Of a DNA stretch of 64,000 nt, positions 63,601 through 64,000 are shown one piece after another. The DNA is taken from positions 3,472,001 through 3,536,000 of the forward strand of contig JAUDYN010000005.1 of assembly GCA_030407005.1 (NCBI GenBank). The letters are read 5' to 3'. Every line of letters starts with the position of its first letter. Position 1 is the stretch's first letter. The translations under genes were made by a program, and so were the position numbers. Below the pieces are notes generated by a model, which saw only the letters and a list, made by a program, of their open reading frames with translations, was not told where the DNA came from and did no database searches. This stretch comes from Desarmillaria ectypa. Taxonomy: Eukaryota > Basidiomycota > Agaricomycetes > Agaricales > Physalacriaceae.

Positions 63601-64000
63601 GGAGTGGCAAGGCGGCACACCTCAAGTTGACATTATATGGACTCAAGCAATCTAGCCAAGTTTGGAATGAGAAATTAAATGCCACCTTTTTGGGACTCAG
63701 ATACACAAGATTGATTAGTGATCAATGTGTGTATATCAGACAGATGGATTCTGGTCCTATAATTGTAGCTGTGCATGTAGATGACATGACACTGCTTGCC
63801 CCAGATGATGAAACCATGTCTATTATGAAAGAAGAGCTTAAGAAGAAGCTAAATGTTACAGACATGGGGGAGATTCAATACATATTGGGCATGAAGATAG
63901 ACAGGAATTGGGAGAAGGGTACCATTACCTTATCACAGAAGGCATATATTTTGAAGGTACTCGAGCGAATGGGTATGAAAGACTGTAAACCAGTCAAAAT
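60690..64000 (+). pseudogene. Copia Gag-Pol polyprotein with two in-frame TGA codons
   Basis: A single frame from ATG 60690 to the window end is interrupted only at 61224-61226 and 62238-62240, both TGA. Domains: Gag (UBN2/RVT-Gag type, PLKGPENYPTWKVKMIDIL), zinc knuckle CYKCGETGHIKANC, aspartic protease WIGDSGTTKHIV, GAG-pre-integrase WHRVMGHLNMGSVKRL with CEACIQAKHH, integrase core (FLDLWGP, FTDGKSRRT, RIDNGKEYI, YSPSQNGVAERVN), and reverse transcriptase (WTYRLKRDGDG, ARLVAKGFSQKPGIDF, YLNGKL, LYGLKQSSQVWNEKL, VHVDDMTLL, ILGMKI). The stops fall in otherwise well-kept coding sequence, so decay is recent. Tyr of YVDD is replaced by His. Confidence 0.88.

Larger units (their letters stand above)
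60392..64000 (+). mobile_element. Ty1/copia LTR retrotransposon, 5' part (runs off the right edge)
   Basis: LTR, primer-binding site, gag, protease, integrase and most of the reverse transcriptase follow in copia order (integrase before RT). RNase H and the 3' LTR lie beyond the window, so target-site duplication and LTR age cannot be judged here. Confidence 0.93.

Overview
The window is nuclear DNA of a filamentous basidiomycete, most likely an Agaricomycete. Genes are dense and on both strands, and carry many 45-60 nt GT-AG introns. The gene content fits: a basidiomycete-type F-box protein, FAD halogenase, fungal PAL, GMC oxidoreductase, fungus-specific multispan membrane proteins and a Ty1/copia retrotransposon. 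Exon/intron limits were read by eye from conserved protein blocks and splice signals. Each gene is given as an ATG-to-stop span that includes its introns.

Left part (1-34 kb) is mostly housekeeping. In order it holds: the 3' part of an O-methyltransferase, an alternative NADH dehydrogenase, a small WH1-domain protein, SYF2, a GMC oxidoreductase, a low-complexity protein, MED10, a DUF1772 membrane protein, a PPxY membrane protein, a serine/threonine kinase, an FSH1-type serine hydrolase, MPDU1, a POM34-like membrane protein, a cytochrome P450, UPF3, a bHLH factor, an F-box protein and pyridoxamine-phosphate oxidase.

Middle (34.7-48 kb) looks like a compact specialised-metabolite locus. An O-methyltransferase and a phenylalanine ammonia-lyase lie in tandem on the minus strand. 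The PAL is divergent from a flavin-dependent halogenase across a 472 bp intergenic with a TATA-like element on each side. Two major-facilitator transporters (ACS-type and monocarboxylate-type) follow. My inference is that Phe is deaminated, the product or a derivative is chlorinated and O-methylated, and it is then exported. No polyketide synthase, NRPS or terpene synthase is visible.

Right part (49-64 kb): a second P450, a close paralogue of the one at 22.5-24.6 kb, sits between two paralogous multispan membrane proteins. Then come an unrecognised six-exon gene, a long gene-poor stretch with short inverted repeats, and the 5' part of a copia element. The element has an LTR, a primer-binding site matching the initiator tRNA-Met anticodon region, and gag/protease/integrase/RT in one frame broken by two TGA codons. 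It runs off the right edge.
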